From: Pseudodesulfovibrio sp.
GTDB taxonomy: Bacteria; Desulfobacterota; Desulfovibrionia; Desulfovibrionales; Desulfovibrionaceae
Assembly: GCA_022712815.1 (NCBI GenBank)
Contig: JAFLJW010000408.1
Span: 1-13,840 of the forward strand
DNA length: 13,840 nucleotides
Reading direction: 5' to 3'
A program made the translations under genes and the position numbers. This document shows, in pieces, positions 1-6,208 of the stretch. The notes under the pieces were generated by a model. The model was not told the DNA's origin and ran no database searches. It was given only the letters and a program-made list of their open reading frames with translations. Positions within the stretch are counted from its first letter, which is position 1. Every line of letters starts with the position of its first letter.

Positions 1-339
1 TTTTCCAACCGTCTGGCAGCGGAAGCCGACGAACTCCCCGCAGGCACCAGTGACCGGCGAGGCTATTGGGGCGATTACCTTCTGCCGCGTATTCAGGGCG
101 GCGTGGATCGCCTTGGGTCCAAGATTTGGACACTCAGTCGCGAGAATGTGCTACAGGCCGTGGCCGCTCGCGCCGAGGGATTCGTGGTCGAATCTTTGGA
201 ATGGAAGCTGCTCACCGGCGAAGTCATCACCGTGGACGTGACCGTGGTCATCAATGGCGAACGGCTCGAAGTGCTGGTGATTGAAACCACCCCTTCCGGC
301 ACGTTCGAGAACAGCTACAACTTTGACTGGAGGCGATGA
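1..339 (+). CDS. Phage GP46-like baseplate protein (5' end cut by window)
   Basis: The reading frame is open from the first base, so the true start lies outside the window; about 112 residues are visible. The segment GYWGDYLLP followed by GSKIWTLSRENV matches the conserved core of the Mu gp46 family (Pfam Phage_GP46), a small baseplate protein of contractile-tail phages. The C-terminal half is a run of alternating hydrophobic and charged residues (VVESLEWKLL, ITVDVTVVI) typical of the beta-rich end of this family. The stop overlaps the start region of the next gene, as expected for translationally coupled baseplate genes. In Mu-like tails, a gp47/baseplate-J gene sits between gp46 and gp48. 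Here gp46 runs directly into the gp48-like gene, so either the order is altered or the J gene lies further upstream. The family call is strong and rests on motif recall. Confidence 0.82.
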   Translation, partial: FSNRLAAEADELPAGTSDRRGYWGDYLLPRIQGGVDRLGSKIWTLSRENVLQAVAARAEGFVVESLEWKLLTGEVITVDVTVVINGERLEVLVIETTPSGTFENSYNFDWRR

Positions 340-989
340 TGGCTGACGTCCAGCAAAACGCTTTTCCCAGGTATGGTGACGATGCTTATACCTCCCTCCT
401 CCTTCGTCTTTTCCGGGACACGGCCATGGACGTGGACCCCGGTCCAAATTTTCTGGCCCTGCTGCAAGGCAAGGCCACAGGGCTGACCCGTCTGGAGCAG
501 TCTTCCTTCGATGTCTTGGAGGATATTCTGCCGGATTCCACCGTTGGTGAAATTGAACGATGGGAAACCATCGTCGGCCTGCCCGATCCGTGCATGCCCA
601 CTGCTGACGATTTGGAAAGCCGTCGTCGCAATGTGAGCGGCAAGCTGGCCGCCACCGGTATCCAGACCAAGGAAGATGCGGCCGCCCTGGTCGTGGTCAT
701 GCTTGGTCTTTACAAGACCGAGCTTCCCGGCGTGTCGGTCCACCGGCCCATGCGTATGGGCGACCGAATGGGTGCGCGCATGTACGGAGCAGAGTGGCTC
801 GAAGGGTGGACCTGGCATTTCATCAGCCCGGATATTTTTGGCAACGTGCCGTTCCGTATGGGCGACCGTATGGGTGGCAGGCTGTGGGGACATCGGTCCC
901 TGACCGAGAACGTGGCCTGTTTGGTGCGTCGGTATACCCCGGCTCATCTGGATGTATTCATTTTGTACGGCAATTATGAACTCCAATAA
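339..989 (+). CDS. YmfQ/DUF2313 tail protein (Mu gp48-like)
   Basis: This 216-residue protein resembles the YmfQ/DUF2313 family (Mu gp48), which acts at the baseplate-to-fibre junction. Family signatures are the N-terminal YTSLLLRLF...GPNFLALLQGKA segment, the middle RWETIVGLPDPC followed by a basic SRRRNVSGKLAA helix, and a C-terminal MGDRMG-type motif followed by CLVRRYTPAHLDVFI. The MGDRMG motif occurs twice (near residues 140-150 and 173-184), which I treat as an internal duplication. Two ATGs lie in tandem at 336 and 339. The second gives a better 5-base spacing to GGAGG (329-333), so it was chosen. The gene follows the GP46-like gene without a gap and is 12 bases upstream of the fibre gene, so it is co-transcribed with the late tail operon. 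Confidence 0.82.
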   Translation: MADVQQNAFPRYGDDAYTSLLLRLFRDTAMDVDPGPNFLALLQGKATGLTRLEQSSFDVLEDILPDSTVGEIERWETIVGLPDPCMPTADDLESRRRNVSGKLAATGIQTKEDAAALVVVMLGLYKTELPGVSVHRPMRMGDRMGARMYGAEWLEGWTWHFISPDIFGNVPFRMGDRMGGRLWGHRSLTENVACLVRRYTPAHLDVFILYGNYELQ

Positions 990-1001
990 GAGGAGCTTGA
1001 C

Positions 1002-1616
1002 ATGAAAAGCATTGGACAGTGTGGGACTTCGACAATTGTTTTACCGACTACGGCTGGCCCTGATGGTCGATTCCAGGACGGAGAACCAGGGCAGGAAAGC
1101 CTGACGGCGACCCAGCTCGTTGCCGAGTTTCTGAATTCTCAGCAGGAAGAGTTCGCTAATCTTATATTCGATGGGTTGGGTGAGGAGTTCTCTGACATTG
1201 ATGATATGCAGTTGTTGCGGGCCATCAATGAATTGATTGGAGATATTCTTAACCATGCTAATCAATGGTCCAAGGGCCAACGTTACGCTCAAACAGCCCT
1301 CGCCATAGACGTCGGAGCCGTGGCCTGGGACATGGAAGCCAATCCCCATACTGTACTGATTTTGACGGAAGATGTGACGAGTTTCACGGTATCCAATTAT
1401 AAAGCGGGTGCGACCTACGAACTCACATTGATGCAAGATGCATCCGGTAACAAATCGTGCGCATGGCCCAGTATTGTTCATTGGCCCGGTGGCAAGATCT
1501 TGGATGTGACCCAAGCTCCTAACAGCGAAGATCTGGTCAATTTTTCTGTGCGTGACGACAACGGTGTTCCGATTCTGCGAGCCTTCGCCGGTCAGGACTT
1601 CAAGGTGGTGAGCTAA
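1002..1616 (+). CDS. Short tail-fibre protein
   Basis: This 204-residue protein begins with a segment seen in Mu/P2-type fibre proteins: GRFQDGEPGQESLTATQLVA and then EFLNSQQEEFANLI, the usual 'extra residues, then WLN..QEE' attachment motif. A helical linker (residues 55-95) leads to a beta-rich C-terminal domain (about 97-204) with VLILTEDVTSFTV, YELTLMQDASGN and a final FSVRDDNGVPILRAF. That domain is common at the tips of phage fibres and in structural proteins. AGAGGAG sits just upstream of the ATG. The stop overlaps the next start by one base (TAATG), so the adhesin downstream is coupled. It is likely the connecting part of the fibre, with the glycine-rich protein as the receptor-contacting part. 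That division of labour is inferred from order. Confidence 0.7.
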   Translation: MKSIGQCGTSTIVLPTTAGPDGRFQDGEPGQESLTATQLVAEFLNSQQEEFANLIFDGLGEEFSDIDDMQLLRAINELIGDILNHANQWSKGQRYAQTALAIDVGAVAWDMEANPHTVLILTEDVTSFTVSNYKAGATYELTLMQDASGNKSCAWPSIVHWPGGKILDVTQAPNSEDLVNFSVRDDNGVPILRAFAGQDFKVVS

Positions 1617-2785
1617 TGCCCGTATTCCGACACCACACGGTACTCGGTCAATCCGGCCCTAAAAATTGGTTTGGCGCGGGCGAAGACGGCGAGATCCGCA
1701 TCACCAGTGCAGGGGCAGAACAGTCGTTTGACACTGGAATTACGTGGCAGGCAATTCCAGGGTGGACCATGGTCGGCACCGTTGTCATGGTCCCGTCTGT
1801 CCAAGATGGCGACATGGTGGTGGTCAATGCCAGATCTTTGACTGTGGCCGCCGGTTTCATTTTTACAGTGACTCACCGCTGCCGGGGATTGGTGTTTTAT
1901 TGCACCGGCCATTGCCGTTGCGATGGCCCTCCGTCTATGACCGCACGGGGTTGTCACGCCAATCCTGCGGACAACATGGTCACCGAGGACACACCTGTGG
2001 CCCCGTCAGACGGTCACGCAGTCCCATCAACAGGTATCATTCTCCGCCGATTCGCCACCGGAGCCACTTGTACCAACGAGGACACCAATCTGTTTTATGG
2101 TTGCGGCCTCGCTGCAGTGGAGTCCGAGACTCACCAGCCTCCAGTCCAAGGCAATGGTGTTGTTGTCGCCATACCTCTTGTCGGAGGTCCTGGCGGGATA
2201 GGTGGCACTTACGATGGAGATGCCGGAGGCTCTGTTGAAAATGGAACAGGAGGTGGCGGCGGAGGCGCTGGTCCCGCTGCTTATGGGGCTGCTGAGGGTA
2301 AGGCTGGCACATGTTTTAGTGGCGGACCGGGTAGTGGAGGTCAGGGAGCCAATGCCTTCCAACCCGCCGAAGCTTATCCCCTGGAGTATGCTGGTCGTGG
2401 TGGATTAGGCACCAATGACGGCCAAAATTCTGGCGGAGGAGCAGGGAATCCCGGTGGGCCTGGAGGGAGCACCGGGATCGGTGGGAACCTTCCGCAATAC
2501 AAAGGCGATGATGGCACCGGCGGCTTTTTGTGGATCGTCGTAGGCGGCAGCCTAACTCTCAATGTCTCCCCGGAATCGAAAGGCTCTAAGGGAGGTGGTG
2601 GCGATGCCGTGGAAACAAGCGGTGCCGGATCTGGAGGAGGGATAGTGTGCTTAATGCACGCGGGTCCTCTCATTGGCCTCCCAAACTGCAATGTTTCAGG
2701 TGGTCCAAGTGGAGCGGCTACTTATTACACGGGTGGACCTGGTGGTGACGGGATGGCCCTCTGTTTTAAAATCGACCCAGCATAA
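1616..2785 (+). CDS. Glycine-rich putative receptor-binding tail adhesin
   Basis: This is a 389-residue protein with two halves. Residues 1-180 form a beta-rich head with several cysteines (C89, C96, C100, C102, C113). Residues 189-380 are dominated by glycine-rich stretches: GGPGGIGG near 190, a run of six glycines near 212-217, GGGAGNPGGPGG near 273-284, and GGGG near 326-329, with a further patch to 378. They alternate with short hydrophobic strands such as LWIVVGGSLTLNV (305-317). Glycine-rich segments of this sort form polyglycine-II bundles in known tail-tip adhesins of the S16 gp38 type; the family assignment here is by resemblance only. The start overlaps the preceding fibre gene, with AAGGTGG a few bases upstream. 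It lies between fibre and chaperone genes, where host-range determinants usually sit. Confidence 0.66.
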   Translation: MPVFRHHTVLGQSGPKNWFGAGEDGEIRITSAGAEQSFDTGITWQAIPGWTMVGTVVMVPSVQDGDMVVVNARSLTVAAGFIFTVTHRCRGLVFYCTGHCRCDGPPSMTARGCHANPADNMVTEDTPVAPSDGHAVPSTGIILRRFATGATCTNEDTNLFYGCGLAAVESETHQPPVQGNGVVVAIPLVGGPGGIGGTYDGDAGGSVENGTGGGGGGAGPAAYGAAEGKAGTCFSGGPGSGGQGANAFQPAEAYPLEYAGRGGLGTNDGQNSGGGAGNPGGPGGSTGIGGNLPQYKGDDGTGGFLWIVVGGSLTLNVSPESKGSKGGGGDAVETSGAGSGGGIVCLMHAGPLIGLPNCNVSGGPSGAATYYTGGPGGDGMALCFKIDPA

Positions 2786-2794
2786 GGAGATATT

Positions 2795-3397
2795 ATGCTT
2801 TTTGAATACAAATATCCTGATGGAACACGAGGACCTAGCCGCGCTTATGAGCATGATGGTAGCGTCATTCCGGCTTCACATCTTGCGAAGCGAGCTGGTG
2901 AAAATGATTCCGCATGGATTGTCAGGCTTGAGAAGGTGGGTATCAATACCATCTATCGTATTCACGCCTTTGACGGAGATCCCAACACCTATGATGTAGG
3001 CGAGCCGGTCTCCGAGCTGAAGGATGGCATTACCGTGGTCAGCTACCCCAATCCAATTCCAAAGGTGCCGGTGTGGCACACGGATACGCGGGAGGTCATG
3101 TACATTTCAGCGGGGACAGATGTTCCACCGGCTTACACGACCGAAGAACCACCGAAAAATCTGTTCGCTAGATTTACGGACGGCACCTGGACAATTGATA
3201 CCGCTGCCCAAGGGATGGCTATTCGTGCTGAACGCGACCTCAAATTGACCGCCTGCGACTGGACGCAACTCCCGGACTGCCCTCTGCCAGACGCACAAAA
3301 AATTACGTGGACGGAATATCGACAGGCTCTTCGGAATATTCCGCAGCGCGCGGGATTCCCTGGCGTGATCGAGTGGCCGGTCGCTCCTGCGGAGTAA
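2795..3397 (+). CDS. Tail-fibre assembly chaperone
   Basis: This 200-residue protein ends in the characteristic tail-assembly-chaperone domain (Pfam Phage_tail_APC type). Its signature is an AERDLKL helix (145-151), DWTQLPDCPL (155-164), W172, YRQALRNIP (175-183) and a terminal GFPGVIEWP (187-195). The family assists folding or trimerisation of the cognate tail-fibre tip and is normally encoded directly after the fibre or adhesin gene, as here. The N-terminal part (1-140) is unlike the minimal family and may be specific to this fibre: residues 1-65 describe a small beta-rich domain and 85-120 are proline-rich. AAGGAG ends 7 bases before the ATG. The gene starts 9 bases after the adhesin stop. 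Confidence 0.83.
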   Translation: MLFEYKYPDGTRGPSRAYEHDGSVIPASHLAKRAGENDSAWIVRLEKVGINTIYRIHAFDGDPNTYDVGEPVSELKDGITVVSYPNPIPKVPVWHTDTREVMYISAGTDVPPAYTTEEPPKNLFARFTDGTWTIDTAAQGMAIRAERDLKLTACDWTQLPDCPLPDAQKITWTEYRQALRNIPQRAGFPGVIEWPVAPAE

Positions 3398-3421
3398 CTC
3401 GTAAAACCATAAGGATTGACC

Positions 3422-3649
3422 ATGCCCTTCTCCGGCCTTGAAACCACCCTCACTACTGTTGTTGTCGCTATCATTGTCGGGTTCATCGTGCGCGTTCGGA
3501 GCGTGACCAGAGCGGATTGCAAGGACCAACACAAAGCAATGGACGTCAAATTCGCCATCATCTTTCGGATGCTCCGTGCTCTGGTCTCATATTCCGATAT
3601 CCCGGATGACAAGAAAGTTGAAATACTCAACGAAAAAGGAGGCGACTAG
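3422..3649 (+). CDS. Small single-TM membrane protein, holin/antiholin candidate
   Basis: The product is 75 residues with one clear hydrophobic segment near residues 9-25 (VVVAIIVGFIV). A basic patch (RVRSVTR) and a soluble, charged C-terminal part follow. I recognise no family. Position argues for a lysis role: it is the first gene of a block that continues with another small membrane protein, a muralytic enzyme and the spanins, and its stop overlaps the GTG start of the next gene (TAGTG). The ATG at 3422 is preceded by AAGG; an in-frame TTG at 3416 is a less likely start. It could be a holin, an antiholin, or a membrane accessory of the neighbouring holin. Confidence 0.6.
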   Translation: MPFSGLETTLTTVVVAIIVGFIVRVRSVTRADCKDQHKAMDVKFAIIFRMLRALVSYSDIPDDKKVEILNEKGGD

Positions 3650-3870
3650 TGGACTTCTCATTGTTTGAATCGGCAACCATCAACTTGGTGATCGAATTCG
3701 TTTACAAGCTCATCGCCCTGTTTATCCTGTGGCTGGGGCTGCGCCTGCTCGAACGCTACAATGGCCGCTCCTGGTCCAACACCATCGAGATCATCGAAGG
3801 AGACCCCCTTGCGCTTGCTATCTATCGCTCTGCTATGTGGATTGGTTGCGCTCTCGTGCTGGCCTTCTGA
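3649..3870 (+). CDS. Small two-TM membrane protein, probable holin
   Basis: This 73-residue protein has two predicted membrane spans, about residues 11-32 (rich in I, L, F, W) and 56-73. A short polar loop (ERYNGRSWSNTIEIIEGD) separates them. Size, topology and the position directly before a lytic transglycosylase fit a holin, which permeabilises the inner membrane at the end of infection; no specific family is recognised. The start is GTG, overlapping the previous stop, with a strong AAAGGAGG 6 bases upstream. The last 62 bases also encode the ribosome-binding site, start codon and signal peptide of the transglycosylase in another frame, so the second membrane span and the enzyme's signal peptide are constrained by the same DNA. 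Confidence 0.62.
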   Translation: MDFSLFESATINLVIEFVYKLIALFILWLGLRLLERYNGRSWSNTIEIIEGDPLALAIYRSAMWIGCALVLAF

Positions 3871-4393
3871 GGCCGATGCGGGACGCTTCGCTGTCCGGTA
3901 CGATCGGCACATTCAGAAGGCCGCCGCCCGGTGGTGGCCGCCCTTCCCGGAGGGTGACTGGCGGTGGCTCAAGGCGCAGCTCTATCAGGAGTCGCTCCTT
4001 GATCCGATGGCCGTATCGCCTGTCGGCGCTGCCGGTCTGGGGCAATTCATGCCCGGCACCTGGCAGGACGTCTCGCGCCAGCTCGGCTTTGGCCGGGTGT
4101 CGCCCCATTCGATCAAGCACTCCATCATGGCCGCCGCTTTCTACATGCTCAAGTTGCGCAATGGCTGGTCCTCACCGCGTCCGGAGCTGGACCGTTGGGA
4201 CTTGGCTCGCGCCAGTTACAACGCCGGGTTCGGCAACTTGCTCAAGGCGCAACGCAAGGCAGGCGGAGCCACTCGTTTTGCCGACATCATCAAGGCACTG
4301 CCTCAAGTGACCGGCCATCACTCCAAGGAGACCATCACCTATAACCAGCGCATTCACCGTTGGCATAAGGAGTTGTTATGTGGGGTACGTTGA
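3809..4393 (+). CDS. Secreted SLT-type lytic transglycosylase (endolysin)
   Basis: The enzyme cleaves peptidoglycan glycan strands. It is 194 residues from the TTG at 3809, which has GAAGGAG with a 6-base gap; the ATG at 3761 lacks such a site. The new N-terminus MRLLSIALLCGLVALSC looks like a signal peptide, with a probable cleavage after ADA (residues 22-24), so export may be Sec-dependent instead of holin-dependent. SLT family features are the catalytic Glu61 in LYQES, GAAGLGQFMPGTW (73-85), and ARASYNAGFGN (133-143). The last 16 bases overlap the i-spanin gene. The start lies inside the preceding holin-like gene. The fold assignment is firm. Whether the signal peptide is cleaved or works as a signal-arrest anchor cannot be told from sequence. 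Confidence 0.86.
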   Translation: MRLLSIALLCGLVALSCWPSEADAGRFAVRYDRHIQKAAARWWPPFPEGDWRWLKAQLYQESLLDPMAVSPVGAAGLGQFMPGTWQDVSRQLGFGRVSPHSIKHSIMAAAFYMLKLRNGWSSPRPELDRWDLARASYNAGFGNLLKAQRKAGGATRFADIIKALPQVTGHHSKETITYNQRIHRWHKELLCGVR

Positions 4394-4791
4394 TCTCATG
4401 GGCAGCCAAGTTCGGTCTGTCTACTATTTTTAAATATGTGGGCTATGCCTTGGCCGCCACCGTGCTGATCTGGTTGTGGAATGACTACCAGGACCTGCGC
4501 GGCGAGAACGCGGTGCAGGCTGCCCAAATCGAACAGCAGGTCGAAAGCCACCGCACCGAGATCGAAGCCGGGTTCCGGCGAGAGGAGCAGCTCCGCGCCG
4601 ATCTTGTCTTGCAGGTCGAAGTCTCGACCGAGCGCTTGGCCAGGAGCGAAAAGCTGTCGGCCTGGATATCGGAAATGAAAACCATAAAGAGGAGTCCCAC
4701 CCATGCGATATGCCCTGAAGTTGGCCCTGCTGTCTCTTTTGCTTTTGACCGCTTGCGGTCGGACGCAGAAGGTGCTGGTCCCGCAGACTGA
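4378..4791 (+). CDS. i-spanin (Rz-like)
   Basis: The product is 137 residues: an N-terminal membrane span (about 14-35, with WLWNDY at its end) and then a long charged coiled-coil stretch (about 38-95) rich in E, Q, R and A. This is the classical layout of an inner-membrane spanin, which bridges to an outer-membrane lipoprotein and fuses the two membranes at lysis. The C-terminal DRLRSDAEGAG is reminiscent of Rz-family ends. The gene starts 16 bases before the transglycosylase stop. Its 3' part overlaps the o-spanin start in another frame by 89 bases, as in lambda Rz/Rz1. Overlapping frames plus the partner lipoprotein make the call much stronger than sequence similarity alone. Confidence 0.82.
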   Translation: MWGTLISWAAKFGLSTIFKYVGYALAATVLIWLWNDYQDLRGENAVQAAQIEQQVESHRTEIEAGFRREEQLRADLVLQVEVSTERLARSEKLSAWISEMKTIKRSPTHAICPEVGPAVSFAFDRLRSDAEGAGPAD

Positions 4792-4990
4792 GACCGTGGT
4801 CCTGGCTCCGCCTCCGGGGCTGGCTATGTGCGCCGATGCCCCGACCCTGCCTCCCGATCCCCTGACCGATCAGGTTGTGGGTGAGTACATTATCCGCCTG
4901 CACGGTGCGCACGAGGACTGCGCCACTGCGCTGGCCCGCGTGGTTAAGTGGGCCGATGATGCACGAGAGCGAATAGAAAATAAAAAATAA
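4703..4990 (+). CDS. o-spanin lipoprotein (Rz1-like)
   Basis: This 95-residue protein starts with a lipoprotein signal: MRYALKLALLSLLLLTAC with a canonical lipobox LTAC, lipidated cysteine at residue 18. The mature part is proline-rich (APPPG near 34-39; LPPDP near 49-53), a hallmark of outer-membrane spanins, and ends in a charged helix. The start lies inside the i-spanin gene in a different frame, with AAAGAGGAG ending a few bases upstream, and the gene extends about 200 bases beyond it. It is therefore a partly nested, not fully embedded, Rz/Rz1 arrangement. Two extra cysteines (near 42 and 73) could form disulfides in the periplasm. A terminator follows directly, so this is the last late gene. 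Confidence 0.84.
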   Translation: MRYALKLALLSLLLLTACGRTQKVLVPQTETVVLAPPPGLAMCADAPTLPPDPLTDQVVGEYIIRLHGAHEDCATALARVVKWADDARERIENKK

Positions 4991-5020
4991 AAACAGACCG
5001 GCACAATGCCGGTCCGTTTT
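4991..5020 (+). terminator. Intrinsic terminator of the late operon
   Basis: An 8-bp perfect stem (GACCGGCA at 4996-5003 with TGCCGGTC at 5007-5014) closes a 3-base CAA loop. It is flanked by an A-run upstream and TTTT at 5017-5020. It starts just after the o-spanin stop. The flanking A and T runs extend the pairing, so it may also act on transcripts from the other strand. Confidence 0.9.
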
Positions 5021-5028
5021 AGATAGAT

Positions 5029-5103
5029 GGAGCAGGCGAACCGTTGCAGCGGTTCACCGACCCGGTGCAGACACACCGAATCACGGACACGTCCGCTGCT
5101 CCC
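5029..5103 (+). ncRNA. Structured tRNA-sized four-way junction element, not a canonical tRNA
   Basis: GGAGCAG (5029-5035) pairs with CTGCTCC (5096-5102) as a 7-bp outer stem. It encloses three hairpins: GAACCG/CGGTTC (5038-5043 with 5050-5055, 6-base loop), CGGTG/CACCG (5063-5067 with 5074-5078, 6-base loop) and CGGA/TCCG (5084-5087 with 5092-5095). Outer stem length, element length (74 bases) and three internal arms recall a tRNA. There is, however, no T-loop sequence, no 7-base anticodon loop and no CCA, so I do not call a tRNA. It lies between the late terminator and the methyltransferase, and could be a leader RNA or a DNA-level signal. The pairing is seen; any function is unknown. Confidence 0.45.
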
Positions 5104-5104
5104 T

Positions 5105-5118
5105 AGCCTGATCAGGCT
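5105..5118. promoter_or_regulatory. 14-bp perfect palindrome centred on GATC
   Basis: AGCCTGATCAGGCT is a perfect inverted repeat whose centre is GATC, 46 bases upstream of the methyltransferase start codon. As DNA it could be an operator sensitive to adenine methylation; as RNA it would form a 5-bp stem with a GATC loop, placed right after the four-way junction element. Function is inferred. Confidence 0.5.
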
Positions 5119-5164
5119 GCCGGGGAACGTAGCAGGGCGAGTCGCAGCCCGCAAGAGGCATCAC

Positions 5165-5965
5165 ATGAAATCACCACTCCCATGGCTGGGCGGCAAGTCG
5201 CGCTTGGCCGATCGCATTGTCCAACTCATCCCCGCTCACGACCACTACGCCGAAGTCTTTGCCGGAGCTGGCTGGGTGTTCTTCCGCAAGCCGGAATCCA
5301 AATACGAATCCATCAACGACATCAACTCCGATCTGATCTCCTTTTACCGCTGCGTCCAATATCATCTGGAGGAGTTCTGCAAGCAGTTCAAGTGGCTATT
5401 ATCCAGTCGAGAGTTCTACGAGGACTTCAAGCGCCAGCAAAAGGCTGGTGGCCTAACCGACATCCAACGGGCCGCACGATTTTACTACATGCAGCGCCAG
5501 ACCTTTGGGGGTAAGCCCGGTTGTGTCTTCGGCGTCGCAACCAATGCACCGCCCAAGATCAACCTTGTGCGCATGGAAGAAGAGCTTTCGCAAATCCATT
5601 TGCGCCTTACCCGTGTCCGTATCGAGAACCTGTCTTGGGCGGATTACGTTCGCCGCTATGACGGGCCGGGTACGTTCTTCTATCTGGACCCGCCGTACCA
5701 TGGTGGCGAAAAGGATTACGGCAAAGGCATCTTCGACCGCGCAGACTACCAGCGCCTGTCCGAGCAGCTCGCCGGAATCAAGGGCAAGTTCCTGCTCTCC
5801 ATCAACGACGTGCCGGAGATACGCGAGACCTTCGCGGCCTTCGGCATTCGTGAGGTGGAGACCATCTATTCAGTGAAGCGGGAGGAGAATCAGAAGGTGA
5901 GTGAGCTGCTGATCATGAACTACGATCCAGTGCCGGGACTGCTAGGCCTGTGCAGGGAGGATTGA
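5165..5965 (+). CDS. DNA adenine-N6 methyltransferase, D12 class (Dam-like)
   Basis: This 266-residue enzyme should transfer a methyl group from S-adenosylmethionine to adenine N6 in a short DNA site. Visible motifs are PWLGGKSRL (residues 6-14, the D12 N-terminal motif), FAGAG (32-36, SAM-binding), NDINSDL (51-57) and the catalytic DPPY (175-178). Length and motif order match the D12 class (Pfam MethyltransfD12). The frame is open upstream to 5027, but the ATG at 5165 has AAGAGG nearby and begins the conserved domain, so it was chosen. No restriction partner is adjacent, which suggests an orphan phage enzyme for self-protection or gene control; the target (GATC or other) cannot be read from sequence. 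Its last 46 bases overlap a minus-strand gene. It lies after the late terminator, so it may have its own control. Confidence 0.9.
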   Translation: MKSPLPWLGGKSRLADRIVQLIPAHDHYAEVFAGAGWVFFRKPESKYESINDINSDLISFYRCVQYHLEEFCKQFKWLLSSREFYEDFKRQQKAGGLTDIQRAARFYYMQRQTFGGKPGCVFGVATNAPPKINLVRMEEELSQIHLRLTRVRIENLSWADYVRRYDGPGTFFYLDPPYHGGEKDYGKGIFDRADYQRLSEQLAGIKGKFLLSINDVPEIRETFAAFGIREVETIYSVKREENQKVSELLIMNYDPVPGLLGLCRED

Positions 5966-6129
5966 GAAAAAAAGCCCCCCAGCTGATCTGCCACTTTTTC
6001 GACATGGTCTGCCATGAGGCGTTCGATATAAGCGTCTCCGGGGCAGGTCTCGGTGTGAGATTCAGCTCGAAGACGTAGGGCATCGGCATGCATGTAAAGT
6101 TCGCGGAGGAAGTCAGAGGCAGTAAGCAT
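5920..6129 (-). CDS. Small helical phage protein, unknown
   Basis: This 69-residue product is rich in alternating charged and hydrophobic residues (MLTASDFLRELYMHADALRL), consistent with helices; no motif or family is recognised. The start is supported by AAGGAGAG 7 bases upstream on the minus strand. A longer minus-strand frame in another register (5913-6305) has no such site and is taken as a shadow. The 3' end runs 46 bases into the end of the methyltransferase gene. It is the last of three minus-strand genes that begin with the repressor, so it may be expressed in the lysogen. A G6-C-T7 stretch lies inside it. Confidence 0.6.
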   Translation of the reverse strand: MLTASDFLRELYMHADALRLRAESHTETCPGDAYIERLMADHVEKVADQLGGFFSQSSLHRPSSPGTGS

Positions 6130-6208
6130 AGGGTAACTCTCCTTTTGATTTTCCCCTCAAAGGGTTTGGAGAAGGCTCTATGCAAAAGGATCGCCAGTAA
6201 CTTGTCTT

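Noticed and set aside
315..986. A 223-codon minus-strand frame opposite the gp48-like gene
   Set aside because: Exact mirror of a recognised plus-strand tail gene; no ribosome site and an improbable histidine- and glutamine-rich composition.
5029..5103. A tRNA gene on either strand at the cloverleaf-like element
   Set aside because: There is no TTC-type T-loop, no 7-base anticodon loop and no encoded CCA. The D- and T-arm positions do not fit the standard spacing, and the reverse complement is no better.
5966..5995. G6-C-T7 stretch on the minus strand as a programmed frameshift site
   Set aside because: It lies near the end of a short gene. No downstream stimulatory structure or meaningful alternative frame was found.
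5965..6010. Bidirectional terminator between the convergent methyltransferase and 69-aa genes
   Set aside because: The T-run on the minus strand is preceded only by a weak 3-bp stem; no credible hairpin.
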